This document shows, piece by piece, positions 37,696-47,030 of a DNA stretch of 64,000 nucleotides (position 1 is its first letter; the number at the start of each line of letters is the position of its first letter). The stretch is from an uncultured Paracoccaceae bacterium (lineage in GTDB: Bacteria; Pseudomonadota; Alphaproteobacteria; Rhodobacterales; Rhodobacteraceae), in contig CANKYO010000001.1 of NCBI GenBank assembly GCA_947488175.1, forward strand, positions 310,001 through 374,000, written 5' to 3'. The position numbers and the translations under genes were made by a program. The notes beneath the pieces were generated by a model that ran no database searches, was not told the origin of the DNA, and saw only the letters and a list, made by a program, of their open reading frames with translations.

Positions 37696-38106
37696 GCTCT
37701 TTTCCTTTTTTGGCAAGACGCACCGGTCCCGCTTGGCGGCAACATGGGGCATCTCCTCTTGGCATCAACATGTGGGGTTGATTGAAATACGTTTCAACCA
37801 GACATGCGCGTGGCGTTTTGCGCAGAGTGCCTGCCCTTCGTCTGCTCCGCAAGTAAACAAACATCAAAAGGTGAACGTTTGGCTGAAATCGGGGCGGTTT
37901 ATCGCAGGTATTTGACGAAAACCCAAAGAATTGAGGCGGCCAGTGTAGCACCAACCGCCCCATATCGTTGAAAATAACAGCTACTCAACACACCGTTACA
38001 CGTGAGTGATAATGCATTGACCATGCGTCAGGCGGCGGCAAAACGTTAGGTCAGGAAATCCTGACCACGCCCAAATTCTTGCACAATCCAGAGGTATGCG
38101 CAGGGC
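37696..38106. other. Noncoding region between lon and the following membrane-protein gene
   Basis: 411 bases holding the lon promoter candidate (37770-37797, minus strand) and presumably the promoter of the plus-strand gene at 38107. Apart from that promoter and a TTGAAA/TTTCAA inverted repeat overlapping it, I see no ORF or repeat in it. Confidence 0.5.
37770..37797 (-). promoter_or_regulatory. Sigma-32-type promoter candidate of lon
   Basis: On the minus strand TTGAAA and CCCCACAT are separated by 14 bases, close to the heat-shock consensus CTTGAA-N13-15-CCCCATNT. The -35 half is also one arm of a perfect TTGAAA-TACG-TTTCAA inverted repeat (37782-37797). A start site here would give a 5' leader of about 70 bases before the lon ATG. 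Confidence 0.6.
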
Positions 38107-39045
38107 ATGTCCGAACTGATCTATCGCCAAAGGCGGCGGTTCATCCTGATCGCCCTGCTGACCTGCCTGCCAATGACGGGCATGGTGATCTACTCGGCCT
38201 ATCTGTCGATGCGTTTCGCATCATTTTCCTACTTTCTGTCCGAACCCGGAATGCTTTTGTGGATGTATCTGTTCTATGCGTTGATGATCAGCGTGATGAA
38301 CGCAGCGATCCTGTTTTTTCCCGCGCTTCTGATTGTCTTTGCCCCGCGTTGGCGCGGTATGATCGAAGGGGCCACTTTCGGCATCGGCCTTGCCTTGCTG
38401 ATCGCTTGGATCGTCGACCTCATTGACCATAATTCGCTTTTGGCTCAATCCAGATGGCTGCTTACATGGGTCATATTCCTTGCCGCAATGTATTTTCGCG
38501 TGCATGACCGCATCCTGCCAAAACTCCGCTACAAGGCGCGCGTCAGCTATCGCTCCAGAAAACCGATCACGCAGCTATGGGCGGAACTGGTCCCAATCCC
38601 CGAACATACCGACCAGCATTGGAATGTGGCATTGGTCGACATCACCGCCGATCCCGACGATCCAACAAGGCTACACGCCGTCTATGACCTGCCCAAATGC
38701 CAACTGCACCAGACAATGCAGATCAGGCAAAGCAACGCTCCTGCTCATTTCGCCTATCGCTATGAAAACGCCCCGATCAAAAATGCACACGCGACAGCCG
38801 GCACTTACGCGGTCCGGATCGAAGATCTGGAATTCACCCGCAAGGTCACGCTGGAACTGATCACCGACAAACTGCCCTTCAGCCAATGGATGGGGCATTG
38901 GTTCGGCGACGTTCTGGGGGATCAGGCCGATTATCTGGTGACGCAAGAAACCGGCAAGCGCGATTACACCACCACCGGGGCCATCATGCGCAAAGCCGCG
39001 GGCCGTCAAACCGGTTCAATATCGCCCAGCGCACGGGTGGCGTGA
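38107..39045 (+). CDS. Hypothetical membrane protein with C-terminal soluble domain
   Basis: A 312-residue protein with about four membrane helices in the first 135 residues, followed by a basic linker and a soluble domain (about 150-312) of unknown family. The C-terminal part is rich in beta-like hydrophobic/charged alternation ([16 protein letters not shown]). The ATG has GGG four bases upstream. The 3' end overlaps the convergent tgt gene by 40 bases, which is unusual in length and may mean that the true gene ends in tail sequence under little constraint. No function can be given. Confidence 0.7.
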   Translation: MSELIYRQRRRFILIALLTCLPMTGMVIYSAYLSMRFASFSYFLSEPGMLLWMYLFYALMISVMNAAILFFPALLIVFAPRWRGMIEGATFGIGLALLIAWIVDLIDHNSLLAQSRWLLTWVIFLAAMYFRVHDRILPKLRYKARVSYRSRKPITQLWAELVPIPEHTDQHWNVALVDITADPDDPTRLHAVYDLPKCQLHQTMQIRQSNAPAHFAYRYENAPIKNAHATAGTYAVRIEDLEFTRKVTLELITDKLPFSQWMGHWFGDVLGDQADYLVTQETGKRDYTTTGAIMRKAAGRQTGSISPSARVA

Positions 39046-40136
39046 AAATCAGCCTCCCACTCCGCAAACCGGCCCCCTGCAATGGCCTCCCGCATCCCCT
39101 GCATGATTTCCTGAAAATAATGCAGGTTGTGCCAGGTCAGCAACATGCCCGAAATCATCTCCTGCGCCCGGAACACATGATGCAGATAGGCGCGGGAATA
39201 GCTGGCACAGGCCGGACAGGTACACGCCTCATCCAGCGGGCGCGGGTCATCGGCATGGCGCGCATTCTTGATATTGACCACACCACGCCGGGTAAACACC
39301 TGCCCCGTCCGGCCAGAGCGTGAGGGCAGCACGCAATCCATCATATCAATGCCGCGCTTGACCGCCCCCACGATATCATCGGGCTTGCCCACCCCCATCA
39401 GGTAACGTGGCTTGTCCACGGGCAACTGATCGGGCGCAAAATCCAGACAGCCGAACATTGCCTCTTGCCCTTCACCCACGGCCAGACCACCAATCGCATA
39501 GCCGTCAAACTCTATCGCACGCAGCGCCTCAGCGGATTGCGCACGCAAATCTTCTTCCAGCCCGCCCTGCTGAATGCCGAACAAGGCATGACCGGGGCGG
39601 TCGCCAAACGCATCCCGCGACCGCTGCGCCCAGCGCATCGACAACTCCATACTTTCGGCGATGCGCTTGCGATCGGCAGGCAGCGCCGGACATTCATCAA
39701 AACACATCACAATATCGGACCCCAGCAAACGCTGGATCTCCATCGACCGCTCCGGCGTCAGATGATGGCGCGACCCGTCAATATGGCTTTTGAAGGTCAC
39801 CCCCTCCTCGGTCAGCTTGCGCAGATCCGACAAGCTCATCACCTGAAACCCGCCACTATCTGTCAGGATCGGCTTGCCCCAATTCATGAACCTGTGCAGG
39901 CCACCCAACCGGTCAATCCGCTCCGCCGTGGGGCGCAACATCAGGTGATAGGTATTGCCCAGCAGAATATCGGCCCCCGTCGCCGCCACACTCTCCGGCA
40001 GCATCGCCTTGACCGTGGCAGCCGTCCCCACAGGCATAAAGGCAGGCGTGCGAATATCGCCACGCGGCGTCGAAATCACCCCGGTGCGGGCCATGCCATC
40101 GGTGGCGTTCAGAGAAAATGAGATTGCTTTTGTCAT
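39006..40136 (-). CDS. tgt: Queuine/preQ1 tRNA-ribosyltransferase (TGT)
   Basis: TGT swaps guanine 34 of GUN-anticodon tRNAs for preQ1. At 376 residues it is full length; key motifs are [12 protein letters not shown] (catalytic Asp), FDECPA, FGIQQGG, and the zinc site [16 protein letters not shown]. The tRNA-Asp genes in this window have a GTC anticodon and are therefore substrates. It is divergent from the MFS gene with a 27-base gap and overlaps the end of the convergent membrane-protein gene by 40 bases. queA, which acts later, is about 34 kb away. Confidence 0.97.
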   Translation of the reverse strand: MTKAISFSLNATDGMARTGVISTPRGDIRTPAFMPVGTAATVKAMLPESVAATGADILLGNTYHLMLRPTAERIDRLGGLHRFMNWGKPILTDSGGFQVMSLSDLRKLTEEGVTFKSHIDGSRHHLTPERSMEIQRLLGSDIVMCFDECPALPADRKRIAESMELSMRWAQRSRDAFGDRPGHALFGIQQGGLEEDLRAQSAEALRAIEFDGYAIGGLAVGEGQEAMFGCLDFAPDQLPVDKPRYLMGVGKPDDIVGAVKRGIDMMDCVLPSRSGRTGQVFTRRGVVNIKNARHADDPRPLDEACTCPACASYSRAYLHHVFRAQEMISGMLLTWHNLHYFQEIMQGMREAIAGGRFAEWEADFHATRALGDIEPV

Positions 40137-40163
40137 GGCCCCTCTTCCCTGATCCGTGCAACT

Positions 40164-41417
40164 TTGCCAAGAGCATCCTGCCAGAACGTCGCATCAAACC
40201 GGAAAGCCAGGCCCATCCCCTACAACCGCCATTTCCTGACGGCCACAGGCATCGTCGCCACGCTTGTTCTGGCGCAAAGCATGCTGTCCTTCGCCCTACC
40301 CCTTCTGGCGCTGGAAATCAGCGGCACGGGTACGGGTCTGGCCCTGATCAAAGGGGCGGGGTTTATTCCCAACATCCTCTTCGCCGTCTTCGTCGGGGTC
40401 ATCAACGACCGGATGCGCAAGGCCACGGGATTCCGGCTCTACACCCTCCTGCTCGCCGCCTCCTGCGCGATCCTCTGGGCGATGATGCTGGCGGACCGGG
40501 TCAACATCGCCAGCCTCGTCATTTTCGTGATCTTCCTCAACGCGGTCGGCTACGCGCTGGGAAATCTGCAATTCACCCTGCTCCGGCTGACAGTGCCCGA
40601 GGACCGATTAAGCGACGCCACCGCCCTCAACAGCGCCATCAACGCCACCATCACAACCATCGGGCCTGCGGTCGGTGGGTTTACTTTGCTGACGCTGGGC
40701 AGCACCGGGCTTGTTGGGATTGTCACGCTGATCCTGCTGGCCAATGCGGTCGCGGCCTTCACCGTCAACCCCGACGAAACATTGCCGCCTCCCAGCCCGT
40801 TCTGGCCATCCTTGCGCGAAGGGTTCGCCGTCTTCGCCAAGAACCGGGAACTGGTGATGATGACCATCGCCGTCATCCTGACCAACGCCGCAGCAGGCGC
40901 ATTCATCGTCGGGCTTCTGCTCAAGCTCAAGACGCAACTGGGGGCCAATGATTTCGAAACCGGTCTGGTGGTTGCCGCTGCCGGCGTGGGGTCGGTCATC
41001 GCCGCCACCTACGCACCGCGCATCCGGCGCCATATCGGTTATCGGGCAGCCTTCTTCTGGCCGATCTGGCTTTTGGGTCTGCTCAGCCTCGCCACCGCCG
41101 CCGCACCCACGCTCCTGATCCTCTTCATCATCAGCTTTCTCGAAGGGGCGGTGTCGATCTTCTACGACATCGGCATCTGGTCCTACCGGCAGGAAAGCAC
41201 GGCCGCGGCGCATATGGGGCGGGTCGCCGGGATCACAGGGGCGATCTTCAAACTGGGGATGCCGCCGGTGATCTTCCTTGCCGGATGGCTCGCCGACGCG
41301 GATGCGCTGACTAGCGTCTTCCTTCTGTCCACCGGCCTTTTCATCGGCGCGGCCCTCTTCCTCAGCCTTGTGGCGGGCTGGGGCCTGCCGCGCAAGGCCA
41401 CCTTTACCAAAGCCTGA
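40164..41417 (+). CDS. MFS transporter
   Basis: A 417-residue major facilitator with roughly 10-12 membrane helices and the loop 2-3 motif [14 protein letters not shown]. It resembles the exporter-like MFS group (EntS-type) that carries drugs or siderophores, but the substrate is not determined. The start is a problem: no ATG exists before the first helix, and TTG at 40164 without a clear ribosome site is the most upstream in-frame start. It is divergent from tgt with only 27 bases between them. Confidence 0.82.
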   Translation: MPRASCQNVASNRKARPIPYNRHFLTATGIVATLVLAQSMLSFALPLLALEISGTGTGLALIKGAGFIPNILFAVFVGVINDRMRKATGFRLYTLLLAASCAILWAMMLADRVNIASLVIFVIFLNAVGYALGNLQFTLLRLTVPEDRLSDATALNSAINATITTIGPAVGGFTLLTLGSTGLVGIVTLILLANAVAAFTVNPDETLPPPSPFWPSLREGFAVFAKNRELVMMTIAVILTNAAAGAFIVGLLLKLKTQLGANDFETGLVVAAAGVGSVIAATYAPRIRRHIGYRAAFFWPIWLLGLLSLATAAAPTLLILFIISFLEGAVSIFYDIGIWSYRQESTAAAHMGRVAGITGAIFKLGMPPVIFLAGWLADADALTSVFLLSTGLFIGAALFLSLVAGWGLPRKATFTKA

Positions 41418-41438
41418 ACGCACTCAGCGCGTCCTCGA

Positions 41439-42257
41439 CTAATCCCAGGGGATCACCACCGTCACCCCTTGCCCGCGCGTAAACATCGTCGCGCGGTTCA
41501 GCCAGACCACCACAACCGCAGCCAACGCAAAGAACCACGTGTCATAAGGCTGCGCATCCGGCCACAGCGGGTTGTTCAGTTGGAAATGAAACAGCAGTGG
41601 CAACAGGATACTGCCCCGCGCGGCGTTGAACATCGGCGTGATGATGAGGCTTAGCGACACGGCCCCGATAATGAACGGGGTAAAGCTCCAGGCGCTTTGC
41701 GGCGTGCCCGACAATAGGAAGGCAGGCAGATGCCACACACCCCAGACAATGCCCAACAGCACCCCGGCCCAGATCGGCGCCATCCGGCGCTGCAACAAAG
41801 GCAAGGCCAGACCGCGCCAGCCGATCTCCTCCATCGGGCCAAGGATCAGCATGAAGCCCATCGCCACCAGAAACGGGGCCGGTCCGTCAAACGGAAACGC
41901 CCAAGGCGCACCTTTCACCGCGGCCCCGGCGGCAAACAATAGCGGAATGCCCAGCAGCAAAAACGCATACCACCATACCGAACATCGCCATAGGAACAGA
42001 CGAGACAGGAACCGGCCCAGCCCGGCCAACCCGCCACGGATCACAACCAGCAGCATGGCCGCAATCGCCGGGGCATAAACCGCCAGAATAAACAGCGGAT
42101 GTGCCGCGCTCACCTCGCCAAAGATCCGCACCATGGCGTCTGTATAAACCAAAAGAAGACCAACAGCGCCCCATGCCAGACCAAAGGCGATCAGCAGGAA
42201 CGGCAACAGCGCCTCGAACGGCACTGCGGGCGCGGTGTCGGTTGAACGAACAGGCAT
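41439..42257 (-). CDS. CPBP family intramembrane glutamic endopeptidase
   Basis: A 272-residue integral membrane protein of the CPBP/CAAX protease family. The catalytic EExxxR appears as GPMEEIGWRGLALPLLQ, the second motif as VWGVWHLPAFLL, and the third as a histidine in LLFHFQLNN. In bacteria such proteases are linked to bacteriocin self-immunity or protein processing; the substrate is unknown. Start ATG at 42257 after AAGGA. One of the phased CCGACG elements lies 171 bases upstream, between this gene and the divergent DUF59 gene. Confidence 0.9.
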   Translation of the reverse strand: MPVRSTDTAPAVPFEALLPFLLIAFGLAWGAVGLLLVYTDAMVRIFGEVSAAHPLFILAVYAPAIAAMLLVVIRGGLAGLGRFLSRLFLWRCSVWWYAFLLLGIPLLFAAGAAVKGAPWAFPFDGPAPFLVAMGFMLILGPMEEIGWRGLALPLLQRRMAPIWAGVLLGIVWGVWHLPAFLLSGTPQSAWSFTPFIIGAVSLSLIITPMFNAARGSILLPLLFHFQLNNPLWPDAQPYDTWFFALAAVVVVWLNRATMFTRGQGVTVVIPWD

Positions 42258-42409
42258 TATCAGATCCTTCTCCCACCGTTGTTTCACCCTCCATGATATC
42301 AACGTGGCAAATTGGCTGGTTGAGACAAATCAACCAACACCCATAAAAGCCTGTGGGTTACATTCGGGCGGGCGATGACAAGCGCGGCAAGTCTTTAAAT
42401 ATCTGCCAA

Positions 42410-42470
42410 GCGACCGCACGATGGGGTCCGACGTTTTGCCGACGCATATCCGACGCGATGCCGACCGCCA
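42410..42470 (+). repeat. Phased CCGACG element, copy 2 (four units)
   Basis: Hexamers at 42428, 42439, 42450 (CCGACG) and 42461 (CCGACC), exactly 11 bases apart, preceded by CCGCACGATGGGGT as in the other copies. The 3' flank is only loosely like copies 1 and 3 (TTTAC and ATTCC at similar distances). It lies in the divergent gap between the CPBP gene and the DUF59 gene. Confidence 0.75.
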
Positions 42471-42551
42471 TTTTCTGCGACATCCACAACCCTTTACGCC
42501 AATCATTCCAAACCCTATATGTTTGCTCAGGAATAAGGGAAAGCGGATGCC

Positions 42552-42914
42552 ATGACCAATACGAATGCCCAGCTTGAAGGCGCGCCGATGATTGCGCCAT
42601 CGACCACAGATCATCCGCTTTACGAAGATGTAGTGAAGGCCTGCCAATCCGTCTATGACCCCGAAATTCCGGTCAATATCTACGATCTCGGCCTGATCTA
42701 CACCATTGATATCAAAGAAGATAATGCCGTAAACGTAATCATGACACTGACCGCGCCCGGCTGCCCCGTGGCAGGCGAAATGCCCGGCTGGGTGGCTGAC
42801 GCCATCGAACCCCTGCCCGGTGTTAAACAGGTCGACGTGGAAATGACGTTCGAACCGCAATGGGGCATGGACATGATGTCAGACGAAGCGCGGCTCGAAC
42901 TGGGCTTTATGTAG
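42552..42914 (+). CDS. SUF-system Fe-S assembly protein (DUF59/MIP18 family)
   Basis: A 120-residue MIP18/DUF59 protein (SufT/PaaD-like) that helps mature Fe-S proteins. The family core is clear: VYDPEIPVNIYDLGLIY, then MTLTAPGCPVAGEMPGW with the conserved reactive Cys, and VEMTFEPQWG. In Rhodobacterales this gene type belongs to the SUF set, here detached from the main operon; a second SUF-type gene lies at 46361. It is followed by an acetyltransferase gene after 6 bases, so these two are probably co-transcribed. Confidence 0.93.
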   Translation: MTNTNAQLEGAPMIAPSTTDHPLYEDVVKACQSVYDPEIPVNIYDLGLIYTIDIKEDNAVNVIMTLTAPGCPVAGEMPGWVADAIEPLPGVKQVDVEMTFEPQWGMDMMSDEARLELGFM

Positions 42915-42920
42915 CCCTCC

Positions 42921-43475
42921 GTGGCGCCCACCACCCAAAAACAACGCATGATCGCAGGCGATCTTTACGACGCAGGCGATCCCGAACTGGTCGCCGACCG
43001 CAAGCGGGCGCAGCGGCTGATGCGGGACTACAACGCAACCGTTTATGGTCAGGATGAAGAACGGCATCGCATCCTCGCCGATCTTCTGGGCAGTGATGGC
43101 GGCGCGGTAATCAGACCGCCCTTCTATGTGGATTACGGCAGCAACATCCACCTCGCCAAGGGCGTTTTCCTCAACTACGGCTGCGTGCTGCTGGATGTCT
43201 GTCCGATCCGCGTCGGTGCCGATACCCAGATCGGACCGGGCACCCAGATCCTGACAGCCGATCACCCGCGCGACCCGGCGGTCCGCGCCCAAGGGCTGGA
43301 GATGGGGCGGCCCATCACCATCGGGGCCAATGTCTGGATCGGGGGCGGCGCGCTCTTGCTACCGGGCGTTTCCGTCGGTGATGATGCGGTGATCGGTGCC
43401 GGGGCGGTCGTGACTCGCGACGTGGCGGCTGGCAGCACCGTCGTCGGCAATCCGGCGCGGCCTGTTGGACGCTGA
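42921..43475 (+). CDS. Maltose/galactoside-type O-acetyltransferase
   Basis: A 184-residue left-handed beta-helix acetyltransferase of the Maa/LacA/NodL group. The N-terminal Mac domain (MIAGDLYDAGDPELV) and the hexapeptide repeats (ITIGANVWIGGGALLLPGVSV, VIGAGAVVTRDV) and the terminal VVGNPARPV are diagnostic; the catalytic His is in TADHPRDP. It acetylates a sugar or sugar-like acceptor. The start is GTG at 42921; an ATG nine codons later would cut into the Mac domain. Confidence 0.93.
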   Translation: MAPTTQKQRMIAGDLYDAGDPELVADRKRAQRLMRDYNATVYGQDEERHRILADLLGSDGGAVIRPPFYVDYGSNIHLAKGVFLNYGCVLLDVCPIRVGADTQIGPGTQILTADHPRDPAVRAQGLEMGRPITIGANVWIGGGALLLPGVSVGDDAVIGAGAVVTRDVAAGSTVVGNPARPVGR

Positions 43476-43573
43476 CCACTTTCTGCGCCATGTCGTGTCT
43501 TCGTCACCAATCTGTTAGCCTGTCGTTACAAATACCGCGCATCTCCGCCTCATAATCATATGATGGAGCACCC

Positions 43574-44776
43574 ATGACACGGCTTTCCCTGACCCTCGCA
43601 ACCATCCTCGCAACCAGCCCGGCCTTTGCAGATGGGCACCTGACCTACGGCCCACGACCGGCTTTCCTGATCGGCCAGATGGATGACAGCCCCCTGAAAG
43701 ACCGGCTGCAGTCCTGTCTGGGCCAAGCCCCGGCCCGCTCCGATTTCTCCATCGGACACCGGGGCGCGCCGCTGATGTTTCCCGAACACACGGTCGAATC
43801 CAATGTGGCCGCGGCCCAGATGGGCGCCGGTATCCTTGAATGCGACGTAACCTTTACTGCGGATCATGAACTGGTCTGCCGACACGCCCAGAACGATCTG
43901 CACACGACGACCAACATCGTCGTCAGTGACATGGCAGACAAATGCACAACACCGTTCTCGCCCGCCGCAGGCGACACACCCGCCAGCGCGGAATGCCGCA
44001 CAAGCGATCTCACCCTGGCGGAATTCATGACACTTGAACCCAAAATGGATGCCGCCGACACCGGCGCGACAACGCCCGAGGAATATGTCGGCGGCACCGC
44101 CAACTGGCGCACCGACCTCTATGTCGACAACACCACGCTGATGACCCATGCCGACTCCATCACCCTCTTCCGCGATCTTGGCGCGAAATTCACACCGGAA
44201 CTCAAAACCCCGTCGGTAGACATGCCCCATAACGGGTTCAGTCAGGCGGATTATGCCCAGAAACTGGTGGATGAATACAAGGCCGCAGATGTGCCCGCAT
44301 CCGATGTCTGGTTGCAATCCTTCAACCTCGACGATGTGTTGTATTGGATTGAAAACGAACCGGAATTTGGCGCGCAGGCGGTCTATCTGATGGATGAATA
44401 CGATATCGAAGGCTATTCAGCGCTCGCCCCCGCCACATGGCCCAACACGATGGAAGAGATCAAGGCGATGGGCATCAACTATGTCGCCCCGCCGCTTTGG
44501 ATGCTGATCACGCTGGAAAATGGCGAAATGGTGCCATCTGCCTTGGCCGTTGCCGCGAAAGCGGCGGATCTCAACATCATCACCTGGACGCTTGAACGGT
44601 CCGGTCCGTTGGGCAATGGCGGCGGCTGGTACTACCAGACCGTGACCGAAGCCATTGATAGTGATGGCGATTATTTTGAGGTGCTGCACATTCTGGCCCA
44701 GGATGTCGGCGTGGTGGGTGTCTTTTCCGACTGGCCAGCCACCACCACCTATTATGCAAACTGCATGGGGCTGTGA
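43574..44776 (+). CDS. Secreted glycerophosphodiester phosphodiesterase
   Basis: A 400-residue GDPD-domain enzyme with a signal peptide ([19 protein letters not shown]), so probably periplasmic. The GDPD motif [17 protein letters not shown], the metal-binding [17 protein letters not shown], and the later [11 protein letters not shown] are visible. It should split glycerophosphodiesters to alcohol and glycerol-3-phosphate. Length is larger than short cytoplasmic UgpQ and fits the secreted GlpQ-like group with an insertion. Good GGAG ribosome site. A strong terminator follows immediately. Confidence 0.92.
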   Translation: MTRLSLTLATILATSPAFADGHLTYGPRPAFLIGQMDDSPLKDRLQSCLGQAPARSDFSIGHRGAPLMFPEHTVESNVAAAQMGAGILECDVTFTADHELVCRHAQNDLHTTTNIVVSDMADKCTTPFSPAAGDTPASAECRTSDLTLAEFMTLEPKMDAADTGATTPEEYVGGTANWRTDLYVDNTTLMTHADSITLFRDLGAKFTPELKTPSVDMPHNGFSQADYAQKLVDEYKAADVPASDVWLQSFNLDDVLYWIENEPEFGAQAVYLMDEYDIEGYSALAPATWPNTMEEIKAMGINYVAPPLWMLITLENGEMVPSALAVAAKAADLNIITWTLERSGPLGNGGGWYYQTVTEAIDSDGDYFEVLHILAQDVGVVGVFSDWPATTTYYANCMGL

Positions 44777-44786
44777 CCCTGCGCAT

Positions 44787-44820
44787 CCGAGGCGGCAAAA
44801 CAGCCGCCTCGGGTTTTATT
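44787..44820 (+). terminator. Rho-independent terminator after GDPD gene
   Basis: A 10-bp perfect stem CCGAGGCGGC / GCCGCCTCGG with an AAAACA loop, followed by GTTTTATT, 11 bases after the stop codon. It insulates the GDPD gene from the SatD-like operon. Confidence 0.9.
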
Positions 44821-44824
44821 GAAT

Positions 44825-44904
44825 AAAGCAAGACAATACACCGTCTTTGACATAAGCAAATAAATATCATTGCTTTTAACCAAAGCAAGCTTTATTACTT
44901 GCTT
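44825..44904. promoter_or_regulatory. AAGCAA/TTGCTT operator array upstream of SatD-like gene
   Basis: An AT-rich 80-base stretch with five copies of AAGCAA or its complement: AAAGCAAG (44825), TAAGCAAA (44853), TTGCTTTT (44870), AAAGCAAG (44882) and CTTGCTT (44898). Four form two inverted repeats with 10- and 8-base spacers (first AAGCAA/TTGCTT, second AAGCAAG/CTTGCTT), with centres 29 bases apart. The last arm abuts the ATG, and there is no Shine-Dalgarno. This fits a cooperative repressor site, and the encoded protein has a C-terminal HTH. Confidence 0.55.
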
Positions 44905-45561
44905 ATGCACAACCCACACCTCCATGCCGTTCTCACCGGGGACCTGATCAAATCAAGGCAGGCCAGCACGGCTGCTGTCGATGCGACGCTGAAAGCGCTG
45001 GGCGATGCGGCGGCAACCTTCGGCACCGTCTGCGGGCTGGACCTGCGTTTCACGCGCTTCCGTGGCGACGGCTGGCAGGTCGTGCTCTCCAATCCCGGGC
45101 TGTTGCTGGATGCGGCACTTTATTTCATTTCGCGCTTGCGGGCGGGCCAGACAGGTATCGCCACACGCATATCTATCGGCGTCGGCCCGATTGAAAGCCT
45201 TGGCTCTCACGACCTTGCCGATGCCACCGGGCCAGCCTTTTTCGTCTCCGGCGATCATCTTGGGCATATGGGGCGCAACCGCATGATCACCATTGCCGGA
45301 ACGGGGATCGGTGCCGCACAGGTCGCCATCATCGACCTCGCAGAATGCATCGCCACCGGCTGGACCGCAACGCAAGCCGAAGCGGTCGCCCTGCATCTCG
45401 AAGGGGACGTGCCGCGGCACCAAGATATCGCAGCAAAGCTCGGCGTCACCCGGCAGGCGATACAAAGCCGGCTGTCCGGGGCGGGGCTACCCTATTTCGA
45501 CACCGCGCTCTACGCTATGCGCAACCACGATTTCTCGCTACCGGTTCAAGGCCCGCCATGA
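44905..45561 (+). CDS. SatD-like protein with C-terminal helix-turn-helix
   Basis: A 218-residue protein like the SatD family. The N-terminal domain has TGDLIKSR (Asp13) and RFRGDGWQVVL (Gly54-Asp55) and ATRISIGVGPIES (about 87-98); this strand-D, GD-hairpin and R-I-x-G-V-G order resembles class III cyclase/GGDEF folds, which is an inference from pattern only. The C-terminus (172-193, QDIAAKLGVTRQAIQSRLSG) is a helix-turn-helix. I chose ATG at 44905 over an upstream TTG two codons earlier. The gene lies 52 bases upstream of a DUF3307 membrane-protein gene, the SatD/SatE-type pair known from other bacteria; its biochemical function is unknown. The array of AAGCAA/TTGCTT sites upstream suggests autoregulation. 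Confidence 0.75.
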   Translation: MHNPHLHAVLTGDLIKSRQASTAAVDATLKALGDAAATFGTVCGLDLRFTRFRGDGWQVVLSNPGLLLDAALYFISRLRAGQTGIATRISIGVGPIESLGSHDLADATGPAFFVSGDHLGHMGRNRMITIAGTGIGAAQVAIIDLAECIATGWTATQAEAVALHLEGDVPRHQDIAAKLGVTRQAIQSRLSGAGLPYFDTALYAMRNHDFSLPVQGPP

Positions 45562-45613
45562 TGGAAATAATCTCAGTCAACACCATCGCTGAACGGCAGA
45601 CAGACGGTAACCC

Positions 45614-46315
45614 ATGCTGAACACGGCCCTCGCCCTTGTTCTGGCCCATCTGCTGGCCGACTACCCATTCCAGAACCGTTGGATCGTCGCCAACAAGAAA
45701 AAGCCAGAGGCGATGGCCGCCCATATCGGCGTGGTTTTTCTGCTGACGCTGCTCGCCCTGCGCGGCGAAATCGCCCCGGCGCTGACGATCACCGTCATCC
45801 ATCTGGCCATCGACCTGATCAAAACCCATCTCGCCCCGGAACGGCTCTGGGCTTATATGTCCGATCAACTCGCCCATTTTGCCACCATTGCCGGGGTTCT
45901 GTGGTTCTGGCCTGACCTCGCTCTGCTCTGGCCAGAGGCAACGCCTTGGGCGCAATACCTGCTCGCTGTCAGCGCGGGCCTGATCTTATGTGTGCAGGCG
46001 GGCGGCCCGGCCGTTGGCCTGCTGATGTCCGATTTTGAGGAAATTCAGCATGTGGGCCTGCCCGCCGCGGGCCGGATGATCGGGCTGCTGGAACGGGCCC
46101 TGATCTATCTGATGGTACTGGCAGGCCAACCCGCAGGCATCGGGTTCCTGATTGCGGCCAAATCCATCCTGCGCTTCGACACCGTGTCAAAGGACCAGCG
46201 CGCGAGCGAATATGTCATCATCGGCACGCTGGCCTCGTTCGGCTGGGCGCTTCTGGTCAGCTATGCGACATTGTCACTCATCACAATCACCGGCATCGAC
46301 CCCACCCCATCTTGA
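45614..46315 (+). CDS. DUF3307 domain-containing membrane protein
   Basis: A 233-residue integral membrane protein with about six helices, fitting DUF3307 (N-terminal LALVLAHLLADYPFQNRWIV; AAHIGVVFLLTLLALRG; HLAIDLIKTH; DQLAHFATI). The conserved H, D and Q residues inside helices are typical of the family and could bind a ligand or metal, but no activity is known. It pairs with the SatD-like gene upstream and most likely forms a two-gene unit with it. The ATG has a weak ribosome site in GACGGTAACCC. Confidence 0.88.
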   Translation: MLNTALALVLAHLLADYPFQNRWIVANKKKPEAMAAHIGVVFLLTLLALRGEIAPALTITVIHLAIDLIKTHLAPERLWAYMSDQLAHFATIAGVLWFWPDLALLWPEATPWAQYLLAVSAGLILCVQAGGPAVGLLMSDFEEIQHVGLPAAGRMIGLLERALIYLMVLAGQPAGIGFLIAAKSILRFDTVSKDQRASEYVIIGTLASFGWALLVSYATLSLITITGIDPTPS

Positions 46316-46360
46316 GCGCCCGACACATCTGCCCTACATGTGTAATCAAAGGAGCAATTC

Positions 46361-46723
46361 ATGTTCGGTATTCCAGGCAAACAGGCGGTCACGATCACTG
46401 ACAAGGCGGCCGCACAAATCGCCAAGCTGATGACCAAAGACGGGCATCAGGGGCTGCGCATCGGCGTCAAGAAAGGCGGCTGCGCGGGCATGGAATACAC
46501 CATGGACTACGTGACCGAGGTCGACCCCCATGACGAGGTCGTCGAACTGGGCGGCGCGCGGGTCATGATCGCCCCCATGGCGCAGATGTTCCTGTTCGGA
46601 ACCGAGATCGACTATGAAACCTCGCTGCTCGAATCCGGCTTCAAGTTCCGCAACCCCAACGTGGTTGATGCCTGCGGCTGCGGCGAATCGATCAAGTTCG
46701 ACGACAGCATCGCGGCCAAGTGA
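46361..46723 (+). CDS. Iron-sulfur cluster assembly accessory protein (SufA/IscA/ErpA-type)
   Basis: A 120-residue A-type Fe-S carrier. The three conserved cysteines are present: Cys41 in VKKGGCAGMEY and Cys105/Cys107 in VVDACGCGESIKFD. It receives clusters from the SUF scaffold and passes them to apo-proteins. In Rhodobacterales the SUF pathway is the main system, so SufA is more likely than IscA. A strong AAAGGAG precedes the ATG. The stop overlaps the TfoX gene start (TGATG), so the two are coupled; tpiA follows in the same orientation. Confidence 0.94.
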   Translation: MFGIPGKQAVTITDKAAAQIAKLMTKDGHQGLRIGVKKGGCAGMEYTMDYVTEVDPHDEVVELGGARVMIAPMAQMFLFGTEIDYETSLLESGFKFRNPNVVDACGCGESIKFDDSIAAK

Positions 46724-47019
46724 TGGCGGTCGGCGACGCCGATATCGCTTTCGCCACCGACCTCTTCTCTGACCTTGGGCAATTGACCACCCGCAAGATG
46801 TTCGGGGGCATGTGCCTTTACCATCAGGGGATCGTTTTTGCGCTTCTCAGCAGCGAAGGGCGGCTCTACCTCAAGGCCAAGGGCGATCTGGCCCGCGAAC
46901 TGGCCGATAGCGGCAGCGCACAGTTTCACAACATGCCCTATTGGTCGGTCCCCGAACAGGCCCTTGACGACGCTGACGAGGCCTGCACATTGGCACGACG
47001 TACCCTCGCCATGTTGTAA
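46723..47019 (+). CDS. TfoX/Sxy family protein
   Basis: A 98-residue protein with the TfoX N-terminal domain ([20 protein letters not shown], followed by LYLKAK). In gammaproteobacteria TfoX/Sxy is a competence activator, but single-domain versions in alphaproteobacteria have no shown role. The ATG at 46723 overlaps the SufA-like stop as TGATG. Position between a SUF carrier and tpiA looks like simple operon clustering and gives no functional clue. Confidence 0.88.
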   Translation: MAVGDADIAFATDLFSDLGQLTTRKMFGGMCLYHQGIVFALLSSEGRLYLKAKGDLARELADSGSAQFHNMPYWSVPEQALDDADEACTLARRTLAML

Positions 47020-47030
47020 AAGGATCCGCC

